From contig NZ_FOGR01000004.1 of NCBI RefSeq assembly GCF_900111275.1, forward strand, positions 644,201-708,200: a stretch of DNA of 64,000 bases, in the 5' to 3' direction. The position numbers and the translations under genes were made by a program. Position 1 is the stretch's first letter; the number at the start of each line of letters is the position of its first letter. Of this stretch, positions 53,790 to 63,227 are shown piece after piece. This stretch comes from Rhizobium sp. NFR03. Its GTDB lineage: Bacteria > Pseudomonadota > Alphaproteobacteria > Rhizobiales > Rhizobiaceae. Below the pieces are notes generated by a model. The model did no database searches. It was not told the origin of the DNA and saw only the letters and a program-made list of their open reading frames with translations.

Positions 53790-54463
53790 TCTGTCCGTTC
53801 CGCGGTTTGATCTATGCGCCCGGAGCGCAGATGGATGCGACGATCGAGTTGCCCTGCCAGCCGGCGGGAGTGTGTGACCATCAGCAGCGAGGACCCGGTC
53901 TCCGCGACGAGCGACAGCATCAGCGCCATCACGGCGTCACCCGTGGCCTCGTCCAGATTTCCGGTCGGTTCGTCCGCCAGCACCAGCTTCGGACGCGCTG
54001 CGAGTGTGCGGCCGATGGCGACACGTTGCTGCTGGCCGCCTGAAAGTTGCTCCGGATACCGGGTCAGCAACTGATCGAGCCCCAGCCTCTTGGTCAACCG
54101 CTGCTGCCAGTCAGCATCGAAACGCCCGGCAAGGCGGGCATGGAAGGCAAGGTTTGCTGCGACTGTCAGGGATGGGATCAGGTTGAACTGCTGGAAAACC
54201 AGCCCCACCGTCGATCTGCGGAGGGTCGCCCGCCCTTTGTCGTCAAGCCCGCCGATCTCCTGCCCGTCGACCGTGATCCGGCCAGCATCGGGATGGTCGA
54301 GGCCGGCCACCAGATGGAGGAGCGTGCTCTTGCCGCTGCCCGATTCCCCGGTCAGCGCCAGGCTGCGACCGGCATCGAGTGAGAGGTCGATGCTCTGGAG
54401 AACGTCAAGCCGGCCTTCCGCTGTCTGATAGCTCTTCGACACGTCTTCTAGAACGACGAGCAT
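53786..54463 (-). CDS. ABC transporter ATPase (LolD/MacB type)
   Basis: ATPase of 225 residues: Walker A GESGSGKST, Q-loop VFQQFNLIPS, signature LSGGQQQR, Walker B LVLADEPTGNLDE and switch His in MVTHSRRLA. This is the LolD-like group that partners FtsX permeases. It follows the MFS gene by 34 bases and precedes the permease in an ATGA overlap. Confidence 0.94.
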   Translation of the reverse strand: MLVVLEDVSKSYQTAEGRLDVLQSIDLSLDAGRSLALTGESGSGKSTLLHLVAGLDHPDAGRITVDGQEIGGLDDKGRATLRRSTVGLVFQQFNLIPSLTVAANLAFHARLAGRFDADWQQRLTKRLGLDQLLTRYPEQLSGGQQQRVAIGRTLAARPKLVLADEPTGNLDEATGDAVMALMLSLVAETGSSLLMVTHSRRLAGQLDRRIHLRSGRIDQTAERTE

Positions 54464-54497
54464 GAATGTCCGATCTCAAGGTTTGTCATCGCCCTGC

Positions 54498-55784
54498 TCA
54501 TGCGAGGCTCGTTCCTTCTCTCGCCATACGTCGGGCTGTGATCCGGGCTGTCATGATGACCAGCAGGCCGGCAGCGGTCAGGCAGGCCGCCAGGAAGAAC
54601 ATCGGTGCGATGGTGCTGCCCGTCGCGTCCTTGATCCAGGGGACGACGTTCTGCGCGATGAACCCGCCAAGATTGCCGACCGAGTTGATCGCGGCGAGGC
54701 CTGCAGCCGCGCCTGCGCCCTTCAGGAAGCGGGAGGGCAGGCTCCAGAACACCGGTTGCCCGGAGAAGATGCCGGCCGCAGCGATGCAGAGGAAGGCGAA
54801 CTGTAGAGTGTGATTGGGAACGACAGCGGAAAGGACAAGGCAGGCGGCGCCGACGAAGGCGGGGATAACGATGTAAGGCGTCTTGGTCACGGCCTTATCC
54901 GCCATGGCCGGCACCGCCCAGAGCGAGACGGCGACGAGCAACCAGGGAATGATGTTGAGGAAGCCGTTGACCGTGTTGCTGACGCCGAACTCTCGCACGA
55001 TGGTCGGCAGCCAGTAGCTGAGGCCGTAAGCTGCGAGCGGAAAGCCGATGAAGCAGAGCGCCATCAGCAAAACCTGAGGGTTGAGCAGCGCTCTGAGCCC
55101 GTTGCCGGCGTGATCGTCAATACCGGCATTTTCTGCGGCCAGCGTATCGCGGAGCCAGGCCTTCTCCTCCACGGACAGGAAGTTTGCCTTCTCGGGACGA
55201 TCGACGAGATAGAACAAGGTGACGATGCCAGCAATGATGGCGGGAACACCTGTTGCAATGAATACCCACTCCCAGCCGGCATAGCCGAGCATGCCATCAA
55301 GATCGAGCAGGATGCCGCCGAGCGGCGCGCCGATGGCATTGGCGATCGCGCTGAAGATCATGAACAACCCCACCATGCGAGCGCGGTAGGACGAGGGAAA
55401 CCAGAGCGTCAGGAGGTAGAGAACGCCCGGGAAGAAGCCGGCTTCGCAGACGCCGAGCAGGAAGCGCAGGATGTAGAACATCGTCGGGCTGGATGTGTAG
55501 GCCAGCGCGACCGTGACCATGCCCCAGGTGACGAGAATGCGGGCAAACCACTTTCGCGCGCCGAAGCGCTCGAGGAACAGGTTGCTCGGAACCTCAAACA
55601 GGAAGTAGCCGATGAAGAACAGGCTCGCGCCGAGGCCGTAGGCATATTCGCTCATGCCGAGCGCTCCGACCATGTCGAGCTTCGCATAGCTGACATTCTG
55701 ACGGTCGATGTAGGCGATCAGATAGAGGATGCCGAGGAATGGCATCAATCTCCAGGTGATTTTCGATATCACGGTCTTTTCCAC
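54498..55784 (-). CDS. MFS transporter, anion:cation symporter (ACS) type
   Basis: Twelve-helix transporter of 428 residues. The first helices carry LYLIAYIDRQNVSYAKLDM and the RFLLGVCEAGFFPGVLYLLTLWFP motif of the ACS family, which imports organic acids such as phthalate, tartrate or glucarate. The start is a GTG at 55784. It diverges from the TonB-dependent receptor. It lies 34 bases upstream of the ABC genes and may be in one transcript with them, without an obvious functional link. Confidence 0.9.
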   Translation of the reverse strand: MEKTVISKITWRLMPFLGILYLIAYIDRQNVSYAKLDMVGALGMSEYAYGLGASLFFIGYFLFEVPSNLFLERFGARKWFARILVTWGMVTVALAYTSSPTMFYILRFLLGVCEAGFFPGVLYLLTLWFPSSYRARMVGLFMIFSAIANAIGAPLGGILLDLDGMLGYAGWEWVFIATGVPAIIAGIVTLFYLVDRPEKANFLSVEEKAWLRDTLAAENAGIDDHAGNGLRALLNPQVLLMALCFIGFPLAAYGLSYWLPTIVREFGVSNTVNGFLNIIPWLLVAVSLWAVPAMADKAVTKTPYIVIPAFVGAACLVLSAVVPNHTLQFAFLCIAAAGIFSGQPVFWSLPSRFLKGAGAAAGLAAINSVGNLGGFIAQNVVPWIKDATGSTIAPMFFLAACLTAAGLLVIMTARITARRMAREGTSLA

Positions 55785-56081
55785 GGGCAGTCCTCCGTCG
55801 TCGTCATGCCAGGCTTTGCTCGGCTCTCACGGACAAGCTTTCGCTATCACCTAGAACCGCCCGCAATCTTGTCCATGTCGCCGCGGGTTTTCGCCGGTGC
55901 CATGCCTTGGGGCGATCCTTCCAGATACCGATTTTTTAATATTGACAGAAATACTCATGTTTAATAGCTGTCGGATCGGGGGCAGGCATCCGTCTGTCAG
56001 TTCATTGTGTTGGCCACGTCATGTCATCTCCGCGGGACCCTGCGGCGGAAGGCTTTCGTGTGCCTGCTGAAAGGAAGCGAA
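55785..56081. other. divergent intergenic region MFS / TonB-dependent receptor
   Basis: About 300 bases with an AT-rich core (55930-55975) in an otherwise GC-rich stretch. The core contains the TGA-N9-TCA box listed separately and probably the receptor promoter. No RNA gene was recognised. Confidence 0.4.
55943..55957. promoter_or_regulatory. IRO-type (RirA) box upstream of the TonB-dependent receptor
   Basis: TGA, nine bases (CAGAAATAC), TCA: an exact match to the IRO-box pattern recognised by RirA in rhizobia. It lies 124 bases upstream of the assigned receptor start, in the AT-rich core. Iron-replete repression is inferred. Confidence 0.6.
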
Positions 56082-58286
56082 ATGGTATCCCGGGGCTTGC
56101 GGTCCGTACTCCTTGCCTGCTCATCTCTCATGGTCGTCGGGGCATTCGTGCCTGTGACGTCGCCAACGTTGGCGCAGGATGCGCCGCCTGCTCAGGGCAC
56201 GGCCGCCGCGCAGGAGCAGACGGCGCTGCCGACGATCATCGTCAAGGGCAAGCGCGTGCGGCAGGGCGCTCCGGAGGATACCCCGCTCGCGACCCGCACC
56301 ACCGCCGAACAGATCGCCGAGAAGGATATCGACGACCTCGACGACCTCGGCGATACCACCGAGCCGGGCGTCAGCTTCGTGTCGGCCACGAAGAGCGTCA
56401 ACATCCGCGGTCTGGAAGCCGACCGCGTGCTGACGACGATCGACGGCATCCCGGTGCCGTATCTGTCGGACGGCGTGCGCGGCTCGCAGGGCGGGGTCGA
56501 TACCTACGACTTCGCCTCGCTCGGCACGGTCGATATCCTGCGGGGCGCGGATTCCAGTCGCGCCGGTTCCGGTGCCCTCGGCGGTGCCGTCATCCTGCGC
56601 ACGCTGGAGCCGGAAGACCTGATCGCGGACGGAGCTACGGTGGGTGGCGTCGCCAAGCTCGGCTATGACGGCTCAGACCATTCGTTGATCGGTGCCGCAG
56701 CGGTCGCCAAGCGCTTCGACAATACCTCCGTCCTCTTCCAGAGCTCTTACAAGTACGGGCACGAAGAGGAAACGGGCGGCGATGTCGGCGGTTACGGTGC
56801 GACCCGTACCGAGGCCGAGCCACAGGATCTCAATCGCCGCAACATCCTCTTCAAGGTCCGCCAATCGCTGGAAGGCGGGCACACAATCGGCATGACGGCC
56901 GAGCACTACGACCAGAACACGACCACGAACCTGCGTCAGATGCAGGGTGGGACTTATCAGGCCGATGACTATGACCGCGACTCGGACAAGAAGCGCGATC
57001 GCCTGTCGCTCGACTATTTCTTCGACGCGACGAGCGGCGACAGCTGGATCGACAGCGCTTTTGCGACCGTCTATTTCCAAAGAGCCGAGCGTGTCGAGGG
57101 CACGCACGGCACGCGCCTGACCGATCCGAAGGGTTACTACATGCGTTCGAGCGATAACGAAGCACGCTCGTACGGCGCAAGCGGCTATGCCAATTCCAGC
57201 TTCGATACCGGCCTGCTCAACCATCAGGTCACGTTCGGGGGCAACATCGACTTTACCAGGACGAGCCAGTACCAGAAAGGTGACGACAGCTGCGACGAAT
57301 TCTACGTCCCGACCTGCGCCAACTACCACAACAACCGCTCCGACATGCCCGACACCGATACCCTCATGGTCGGCCTTTTTGCGGAAGACAAGATCGGGCT
57401 CGGCAATAGCGGGGTGTCCCTGACCCCCGGCCTGCGCCTCGACTGGTACCGCCACGATCCGCAGGAAACCTCGACCTACACCAGCATCGGCAGCAGCCCC
57501 GATCTCCCCGAGGGCCAGAGCGATTTCCGGCTTTCTCCGAAGCTCCGGGCCGCCTGGCAGGTGCGTCCGGATGTGGAACTGTTCGCGCAGGTGACGACCG
57601 GGTTCAAGGCGCCAAGCGTTACGCAGCTTTATATGAACTACGACAACGCTCCGCTTTACAGGCAGATCGGCAATCCGGATCTCGACCCGGAAACGAGCTA
57701 CGGCTTCGAAGCAGGGGCGAACTTCGGCGATGAGGACTTTGGCGGGCGGATATCAGCCTTTACCACGCGCTACAAGAACTTCATCGATACGGAAACGACG
57801 CCTGAAGCAGGCTATCGTGTCGGAAGTATCGAATACTTCAACCGGGAGCGCGTCCGTATTTCGGGCATCGAAGCGCGCGCGCAGAAGACCTTCTCGTCCG
57901 GCATCGACGTTCACGGATCGCTTGCTTATGCCCGCGGGACCGATCTCGACACGGACGAATTGCTCTCCTCCGTCGCACCGTTGAAGGCGATCGTCGGTGT
58001 CGGCTACAACACCGAGTTCTGGGGAACGGATCTCAGCCTCGTTACCGCCGCTGCTGTGGACGAAGATTCCATCGCAGCAACCAAGCCCGGGGGCTACGGC
58101 ATCGTCAACCTCACCGGCTGGTGGGAGCCTGAACAGACCAAGGGCCTGCGCATTCAGGGCGGCGTCTACAATCTCTTCGACAAGACCTATTTCGACGCTC
58201 TCGAAGTCAAGGATATCGCCAACGCCTCTGAATTCTACTCAGAAGCCGGCCGCTACTTCAAGATTTCCCTGACGCAGAAATTCTGA
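56082..58286 (+). CDS. TonB-dependent outer-membrane receptor (heme/iron type)
   Basis: Outer-membrane receptor of 734 residues with a signal peptide ending TSPTLAQ, a plug domain (about 60-180: TVDILRGADSSRAGSGALGGAVILRTLEP) and a beta-barrel of the hemoglobin/transferrin-receptor type, ending in the final strand and Phe (KISLTQKF) used by the BAM complex. The ATG at 56082 has RBS AAAGGAAG. An IRO-type box upstream suggests iron control; a heme or siderophore ligand is likely but not proven. The next gene, an ABC exporter, follows after a hairpin. Confidence 0.92.
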   Translation: MVSRGLRSVLLACSSLMVVGAFVPVTSPTLAQDAPPAQGTAAAQEQTALPTIIVKGKRVRQGAPEDTPLATRTTAEQIAEKDIDDLDDLGDTTEPGVSFVSATKSVNIRGLEADRVLTTIDGIPVPYLSDGVRGSQGGVDTYDFASLGTVDILRGADSSRAGSGALGGAVILRTLEPEDLIADGATVGGVAKLGYDGSDHSLIGAAAVAKRFDNTSVLFQSSYKYGHEEETGGDVGGYGATRTEAEPQDLNRRNILFKVRQSLEGGHTIGMTAEHYDQNTTTNLRQMQGGTYQADDYDRDSDKKRDRLSLDYFFDATSGDSWIDSAFATVYFQRAERVEGTHGTRLTDPKGYYMRSSDNEARSYGASGYANSSFDTGLLNHQVTFGGNIDFTRTSQYQKGDDSCDEFYVPTCANYHNNRSDMPDTDTLMVGLFAEDKIGLGNSGVSLTPGLRLDWYRHDPQETSTYTSIGSSPDLPEGQSDFRLSPKLRAAWQVRPDVELFAQVTTGFKAPSVTQLYMNYDNAPLYRQIGNPDLDPETSYGFEAGANFGDEDFGGRISAFTTRYKNFIDTETTPEAGYRVGSIEYFNRERVRISGIEARAQKTFSSGIDVHGSLAYARGTDLDTDELLSSVAPLKAIVGVGYNTEFWGTDLSLVTAAAVDEDSIAATKPGGYGIVNLTGWWEPEQTKGLRIQGGVYNLFDKTYFDALEVKDIANASEFYSEAGRYFKISLTQKF

Positions 58287-58350
58287 GGCGACGGGTCGGA
58301 ATACCAACTGTCCTCTCCCGCGTTCTCTCTTTGACTCAAGGGTGCGGGAA

Positions 58351-58381
58351 CATGCGGGCAAGCCGGCGGCTTGCCCGCATG
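58351..58381 (+). terminator. strong hairpin after the TonB-dependent receptor gene
   Basis: A perfect 13-base-pair stem (CATGCGGGCAAGC and its complement) with a 5-base loop, 65 bases after the receptor stop. The U-tract is missing, so it may be a rho-aided terminator. Confidence 0.55.
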
Positions 58382-58528
58382 CCGTTTCAGCCTGTGGCAT
58401 CTTTGCTTTAGGCCTTTGGCTCGACGCATGACGACATTCCGAAACTGCTGCACACTTTCGGTCAAGATGCGTTAGAAGGCTGCATCGGCGTTCTCAGGAA
58501 CGGCCACACGCATATCAAGAGCTTCGGC

Positions 58529-60259
58529 ATGAATGATCTTATCAGGCGGTTCGCCGCCTATTACCGCCCGCACCGCAATCTCTTCCTGCTGGATTTCTCC
58601 TGCGCGATCTCCGCGGGCTTGCTCGAACTGGTCTTCCCCCTTGCCGTCAAGCTTTTCATCGACCGGCTGCTGCCGACCAACCAGTTCGGCCTGATCGGTC
58701 TCGCCGGTCTCGGCCTGCTTGTGATCTATGTCGTGAATGCAGGGCTTCAGGTCGTGGTCACCTATTGGGGGCACATGCTTGGTATCCGCATCGAGACGGA
58801 GATGCGCCGCAAGGCCTTCGACCATCTTCAGAAACTTTCCTTCGGCTATTTCGACAACCAGAAGACCGGCCATCTCGTCGCGCGGTTGACGAAGGACCTC
58901 GATGAAATCGGCGAGGTTGCCCACCACGGCCCCGAGGATGTCTTCATCGCGGTCATGACACTCGTCGGCGCGTTCATCCTCATGATGTTCGTGCATGTGC
59001 CGCTTGCGCTGATCACCGCGCTCATCGTACCGCTCGCAGCCTTCGTCACCACGCGCTACGGAACGCGGATGACGGTCAACTCGCACGCGCTCTACGGCAG
59101 GGTCGCCGAGTTCAACGCGCGCATCGAGGAGAACGTCGGCGGCATCCGCGTCGTTCAGGCCTTCGCGAACGAGGATCATGAGCGCGCGCTATTTGCGCAG
59201 AACAATGCCGGATATCAGCGCACCAAGCTCGAAGCCTACAAGTTCATGGCGGCCTCTACTTCGTTGTCCTATCTCTCGATGCGCTTCGTGCAGGTGGCGG
59301 TCATGCTGGCAGGGGCATGGTTTGTCGTTCGCGGTGAACTGACCGCAGGCGGCTTCGTCGGCTTCCTGCTCCTCGTCGGCGTGTTCTTCCGTCCGATCGA
59401 CAAGATCAACTCTGTCATTGAAACCTATCCAAAAGGCATAGCAGGGTTTCAGCGCTACCAGCAGTTTTTGCAGACCGAACCGGACATTGCCGATCGCGCC
59501 GGGGCCACGCCCGTCGATCGTCTCAGGGGCGATATCGTCTATCGAGGCGCGGGCTTTGGCTACCAAGGCGGACGCCCGATCCTGCGTGATCTCGACCTTT
59601 CGGTGCGTGCCGGCGAAACCGTCGCCTTCGTCGGGCCGTCGGGTGCCGGCAAGACCACCATCTGTTCGCTGTTGCCGCGATTCTACGAGGTGACCGAGGG
59701 GGCCATCACCATCGACGGGATCGACATTCGCGACATGACGCTGAAGTCGCTACGCTCCAACATCGGCATCGTCCAGCAGGACGTTTTCCTGTTTGCGGGA
59801 ACGATCCGCGAAAATATCGCTTACGGGCGCCTTGGTGCATCCGAAGCCGATATTCTGGAGGCCGCCAAACGTGCCCGTCTCGATGCCGTCATTGCAGCGC
59901 TGCCGGAGGGGCTCGATACGGTTATCGGCGAACGTGGCGTAAAACTGTCGGGCGGGCAGAAGCAGAGGCTCGCGATCGCGCGCATCTTCCTCAAAAACCC
60001 GCCGATACTCATTCTGGATGAAGCGACGTCGGCACTTGATACCGAAACCGAGCGTGCCATCCAGCAATCCCTCAGCGAGCTTGCGCAAGGACGAACGACG
60101 CTGGTGATCGCTCACCGGTTGGCGACGATCGCAAATGCTGACCGGATCATGGTGGTGGAGAACGGACGGATTGCCGAGCAGGGCACGCATGCTGAACTGC
60201 TTGCCCTGTCCGACAGCCGCTATCGCCGTCTTCAGGCGCCCCTTGCCGAGGGCGCCTGA
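58529..60259 (+). CDS. ABC exporter, fused permease-ATPase (MsbA/multidrug type)
   Basis: Half-transporter of 576 residues: six-helix ABC membrane domain (about 1-310), then ATPase with Walker A GPSGAGKTT, Q-loop VQQDVFLFA, signature LSGGQKQR, Walker B ILILDEATSALD and switch His in IAHRLATI. It should act as a homodimer exporting lipids or drugs. The ATG at 58529 lacks a strong RBS, but no better start exists before the first helix. It is convergent with the ROK gene. Confidence 0.93.
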   Translation: MNDLIRRFAAYYRPHRNLFLLDFSCAISAGLLELVFPLAVKLFIDRLLPTNQFGLIGLAGLGLLVIYVVNAGLQVVVTYWGHMLGIRIETEMRRKAFDHLQKLSFGYFDNQKTGHLVARLTKDLDEIGEVAHHGPEDVFIAVMTLVGAFILMMFVHVPLALITALIVPLAAFVTTRYGTRMTVNSHALYGRVAEFNARIEENVGGIRVVQAFANEDHERALFAQNNAGYQRTKLEAYKFMAASTSLSYLSMRFVQVAVMLAGAWFVVRGELTAGGFVGFLLLVGVFFRPIDKINSVIETYPKGIAGFQRYQQFLQTEPDIADRAGATPVDRLRGDIVYRGAGFGYQGGRPILRDLDLSVRAGETVAFVGPSGAGKTTICSLLPRFYEVTEGAITIDGIDIRDMTLKSLRSNIGIVQQDVFLFAGTIRENIAYGRLGASEADILEAAKRARLDAVIAALPEGLDTVIGERGVKLSGGQKQRLAIARIFLKNPPILILDEATSALDTETERAIQQSLSELAQGRTTLVIAHRLATIANADRIMVVENGRIAEQGTHAELLALSDSRYRRLQAPLAEGA

Positions 60260-60334
60260 CCCCTGCGAACCCGCTGCGGGTCACTGGATATCTGAAAAAC
60301 GCCGGTCCCAGGAGGACAGATCAAGGCCTCGCGC

Positions 60335-61426
60335 TCAAGCCTTGGTCTTCGTCTTGTTAACGAAATGCGCGTTGCCAAGGCCGGTGCCGATCGTCAGCAC
60401 CGCCCATTTGGACACATCATGCATGAAGGGAATTTGCGAGAGACCCTGAACGACGGCGTCGTTGTGCATCATCACGAAGGTCTCGTGCCCGCCGATCTTT
60501 GGAATGGCATTCTTGATAGCAGCGGGAAGGTTGAAGCTGTCGCTTTCCCAGTTCCCACCAGGCAAGTTCTGCCCGCCGCGTTCGATCGAGCCGTCCGCCT
60601 GGATGATTCCCGGGCAGCCGATACCGATCAGTGGTGCCGGCTCCAGCTTTTCCTTCTCGGCGCGCGCGATGAGATCCTTCAGCATCGCGATCAGACGTTC
60701 AACGGCTGCGCTGCGGCTCGGACGATCATCCGAATGCCGCCAGATCTCCGACTGCCACACGGCGGCCTCTTCAAGGTAATGCTTGTCGTCGGCCTTCGCT
60801 TTGCCGAGATCGACGACACCGGCGCGAATATTCGTGCCACCGATATCAACAGCGAAAATCGCCTTGTGACCCTTCAGCATCCACGCCGGCATCAGGTGAA
60901 CAGAGCCGATCAGCCCGGCATCGTCAGGGTGGTGAACGACCGGGACCAGATGGACGTGCACGCCGCGCTCCGCAAGCAGCATCTCGCTGCGTGCAATGGC
61001 AAGCTCGCCAGAGCGGCTCTGACGAAAGCCTCCACCGATCACGATTCGCTTCGTGCCGGCCCAATGCTTCTGTTTCAGGAAGCGCGTGACGACGTCGGCG
61101 AACTCCTGCGAGAAGTCCTCGATCGCGCTCCACACCAGCGCGGAGGCCTGCGTGTCCTTGCCCTTGAGCAGGGCGTCGATGTCGCGCTTTGGCAGATCTG
61201 CCGTAGCAACCTTGCCAATCGGGTCGATCCCGACCTCGCGCATTACGCTTCGCCAGCGATCCAGCTTTTCCCGAAACTCGCCCTTCGTCGCCTTATCGCC
61301 GATGAAGCCATCCTTGTCGCGAATCTCTATGTTGAAGTCGTCGATGGTTAGTGCCGGTAAGTCGAGAGCTCCATTCGTCAGGGGCCCCACGGCCTGATCC
61401 TGTGTCGCAGTCTTTGACGTACCCAT
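60335..61426 (-). CDS. ROK-family sugar-kinase-like protein, circularly permuted
   Basis: A 363-residue protein with ROK motifs in swapped order. The second half (about 190-363) holds elements normally at the N-terminus: phosphate motif FAVDIGGTN at about 190-199, GIGCPGII, catalytic HNDAVVQ and TIGTGLGNA, after which the protein stops. The first half (about 90-180) has elements normally at the C-terminus: a helical stretch, RIVIGGGF and DDAGLIGSVHL. The ROK zinc motif CxCGxxGC is absent. The start is ATG 61426, with TTG 61429 possible. It would phosphorylate a sugar if active. It is convergent with the ABC exporter and diverges from minC. Confidence 0.82.
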   Translation of the reverse strand: MGTSKTATQDQAVGPLTNGALDLPALTIDDFNIEIRDKDGFIGDKATKGEFREKLDRWRSVMREVGIDPIGKVATADLPKRDIDALLKGKDTQASALVWSAIEDFSQEFADVVTRFLKQKHWAGTKRIVIGGGFRQSRSGELAIARSEMLLAERGVHVHLVPVVHHPDDAGLIGSVHLMPAWMLKGHKAIFAVDIGGTNIRAGVVDLGKAKADDKHYLEEAAVWQSEIWRHSDDRPSRSAAVERLIAMLKDLIARAEKEKLEPAPLIGIGCPGIIQADGSIERGGQNLPGGNWESDSFNLPAAIKNAIPKIGGHETFVMMHNDAVVQGLSQIPFMHDVSKWAVLTIGTGLGNAHFVNKTKTKA

Positions 61427-61579
61427 CAATCATCGATCCCTTCATCTGCAGTGGGTTGGCAACGTACCGCCGCCGCGGATGTTCCCTTGCCTTCGAACAC
61501 AGCGATCAAGAAACCCCTTAAATAGGACGGGAAAAGGCCATTTCGGCCGTTCCGCAAGCTCTAGGCAAGGCCGTTCCTG

Positions 61580-61594
61580 TTAACCTTTCATTAA
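61580..61594. promoter_or_regulatory. CtrA-type box upstream of minC
   Basis: TTAA-CCTTTCA-TTAA, an exact TTAA-N7-TTAA match, followed by C as in the full CtrA consensus. It lies 41 bases upstream of the minC start. In Sinorhizobium meliloti CtrA is reported to control the min genes, which supports the assignment. Confidence 0.65.
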
Positions 61595-61635
61595 CCGTCC
61601 TCACGATAGACATTGTAAACGAATCCTTAACCTAG

Positions 61636-62382
61636 ATGAACAAAGTGCCAACAGACGCCCGCTCGATCCGTATCAAGGGCCGCTCCTTTCTCGCGGTCGT
61701 CCTCTCTCCGGACCTCCCGCTCGATGCGTGGCTGATCCGGCTGGACGACCTTGCCGCGCGCTCGGCCGGTTTCTTCTTCGGCCGCCCTGCGGTTCTGGAT
61801 GTAGCCGACCTCAAGCTCGATCGTGCCCAGTTGAAGGAATTGGTCGATGAACTGACCCGCCGCAACGTCAGCATCATGGGCATCGAGGGCGCGCGTCCTT
61901 CTGCGATCGCGCCTGGCATGCCGCCCGCGCTGAAAGGTGGCCGTCCAGCCTCAGACTTCGAGGTGACGACCAGCGATCCGGCAGAAGCCGGGACACAAGA
62001 CGATGCTGCACCCGAGGCGGGCGAAGTCCGTGCGGAAGAACCTCGCCCGGCGCTCCAGTCGCTTGTCATCCGGGAACCGGTCAGGTCCGGGCAATCCGTC
62101 GTCTTTACGGAAGGCGATGTCACTATCGTTGGTTCGGTAGCCTCTGGCGCCGAGATCATCGCTGGCGGCTCGATCCATATTTACGGAGCCCTTCGCGGTC
62201 GCGCCATGGCAGGCGCCGTCGGCAACGCATCCGCGAGAATCTTCTGCCGGAAGCTCGAGGCCGAACTGGTCGCGATCGATGGCGTCTACAAAATGGCTGA
62301 AGACATGGCCCCTGGTCTCCGCGGACAATCTGTCCAGCTGTGGCTGGAGGACGATGCAATCATGGCAGAGAAACTCAAGTGA
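61636..62382 (+). CDS. minC: septum site-determining protein MinC
   Basis: Inhibitor of FtsZ ring assembly, 248 residues. An N-terminal MinC_N domain (about 8-100: SIRIKGRSFLAVVLSPD, DAWLIRLDDLAARSAGFFFGRPAVLDVADL), a Pro/Glu-rich linker and the C-terminal beta-helix (about 140-240: GQSVVFTEGDVTIVGSVASGAEIIAGGSIHIYGALRGRAMAG) that binds MinD. It is first gene of minCDE, after a CtrA-type box. Confidence 0.96.
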   Translation: MNKVPTDARSIRIKGRSFLAVVLSPDLPLDAWLIRLDDLAARSAGFFFGRPAVLDVADLKLDRAQLKELVDELTRRNVSIMGIEGARPSAIAPGMPPALKGGRPASDFEVTTSDPAEAGTQDDAAPEAGEVRAEEPRPALQSLVIREPVRSGQSVVFTEGDVTIVGSVASGAEIIAGGSIHIYGALRGRAMAGAVGNASARIFCRKLEAELVAIDGVYKMAEDMAPGLRGQSVQLWLEDDAIMAEKLK

Positions 62383-62411
62383 GCCGGATACGGCCAAAAC
62401 AGGAGAGCAAG

Positions 62412-63227
62412 ATGGGGAAAGTCATCGTCGTTACGTCAGGCAAGGGTGGGGTCGGCAAGACCACGTCCACGGCCGCCCTCGGTGCCGCCCTGGCTCAGAG
62501 GAATGAAAAAGTCGTCGTGGTCGACTTCGATGTCGGGCTGCGCAACCTCGATCTCGTGATGGGTGCGGAACGCCGCGTCGTCTACGATCTGATCAACGTC
62601 ATCCAGGGCGACGCCAAGCTGCCGCAGGCGCTCATCCGCGACAAGCGGCTCGAAACCCTGTTCCTGTTGCCGGCGTCGCAGACGCGCGACAAGGACAATC
62701 TGACCGAAGAGGGCGTCGAACGCGTCATCGCCGAGCTGAAGCAGCATTTCGACTGGATCATCTGCGATAGTCCGGCCGGCATCGAACGCGGCGCGACGCT
62801 TGCCATGCGGCATGCCGACGTTGCCGTCGTCGTCACCAATCCGGAAGTCTCCTCCGTTCGCGACAGCGACCGCATCATCGGCCTGCTCGATTCCAAGACG
62901 CTGAAGGCAGAAAACGGCGAGCGGATGGAAAAGCACCTCCTCCTCACCCGCTACGACCCGATCCGGGCGGAGCGTGGCGACATGCTGAAGGTCGAGGACG
63001 TTCTCGAAATCCTGTCCATCCCGCTTCTCGGTATCATCCCCGAAAGCATGGATGTCCTGCGCGCATCCAACATCGGCGCGCCGGTGACGCTGGCTGATGT
63101 CCGCTGCCCGCCCGCCATGGCGTATTTCGACGCCGCCCGCCGGCTCGCCGGCGAGACCCTGCCGGTCACAATCCCGGGTGAAAAGCGCAGCCTGTTCGGC
63201 AAGATCTTCGCACGGAGGGCTGCATGA
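62412..63227 (+). CDS. minD: septum site-determining ATPase MinD
   Basis: Deviant-Walker ATPase of 271 residues that recruits MinC to the membrane. The N-terminal [16 protein letters not shown], the switch [14 protein letters not shown] and the DSPAGIERG segment are conserved, and the C-terminal [12 protein letters not shown] forms the membrane-targeting amphipathic helix. The ATG at 62412 has RBS AGGAGAGCAAG. It overlaps minE by four bases. Confidence 0.97.
   Translation: MGKVIVVTSGKGGVGKTTSTAALGAALAQRNEKVVVVDFDVGLRNLDLVMGAERRVVYDLINVIQGDAKLPQALIRDKRLETLFLLPASQTRDKDNLTEEGVERVIAELKQHFDWIICDSPAGIERGATLAMRHADVAVVVTNPEVSSVRDSDRIIGLLDSKTLKAENGERMEKHLLLTRYDPIRAERGDMLKVEDVLEILSIPLLGIIPESMDVLRASNIGAPVTLADVRCPPAMAYFDAARRLAGETLPVTIPGEKRSLFGKIFARRAA

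Noticed and set aside
54810..55964. 384-codon plus-strand frame
   Set aside because: Antisense to the MFS transporter and rich in Glu/Asp/Arg without domains.
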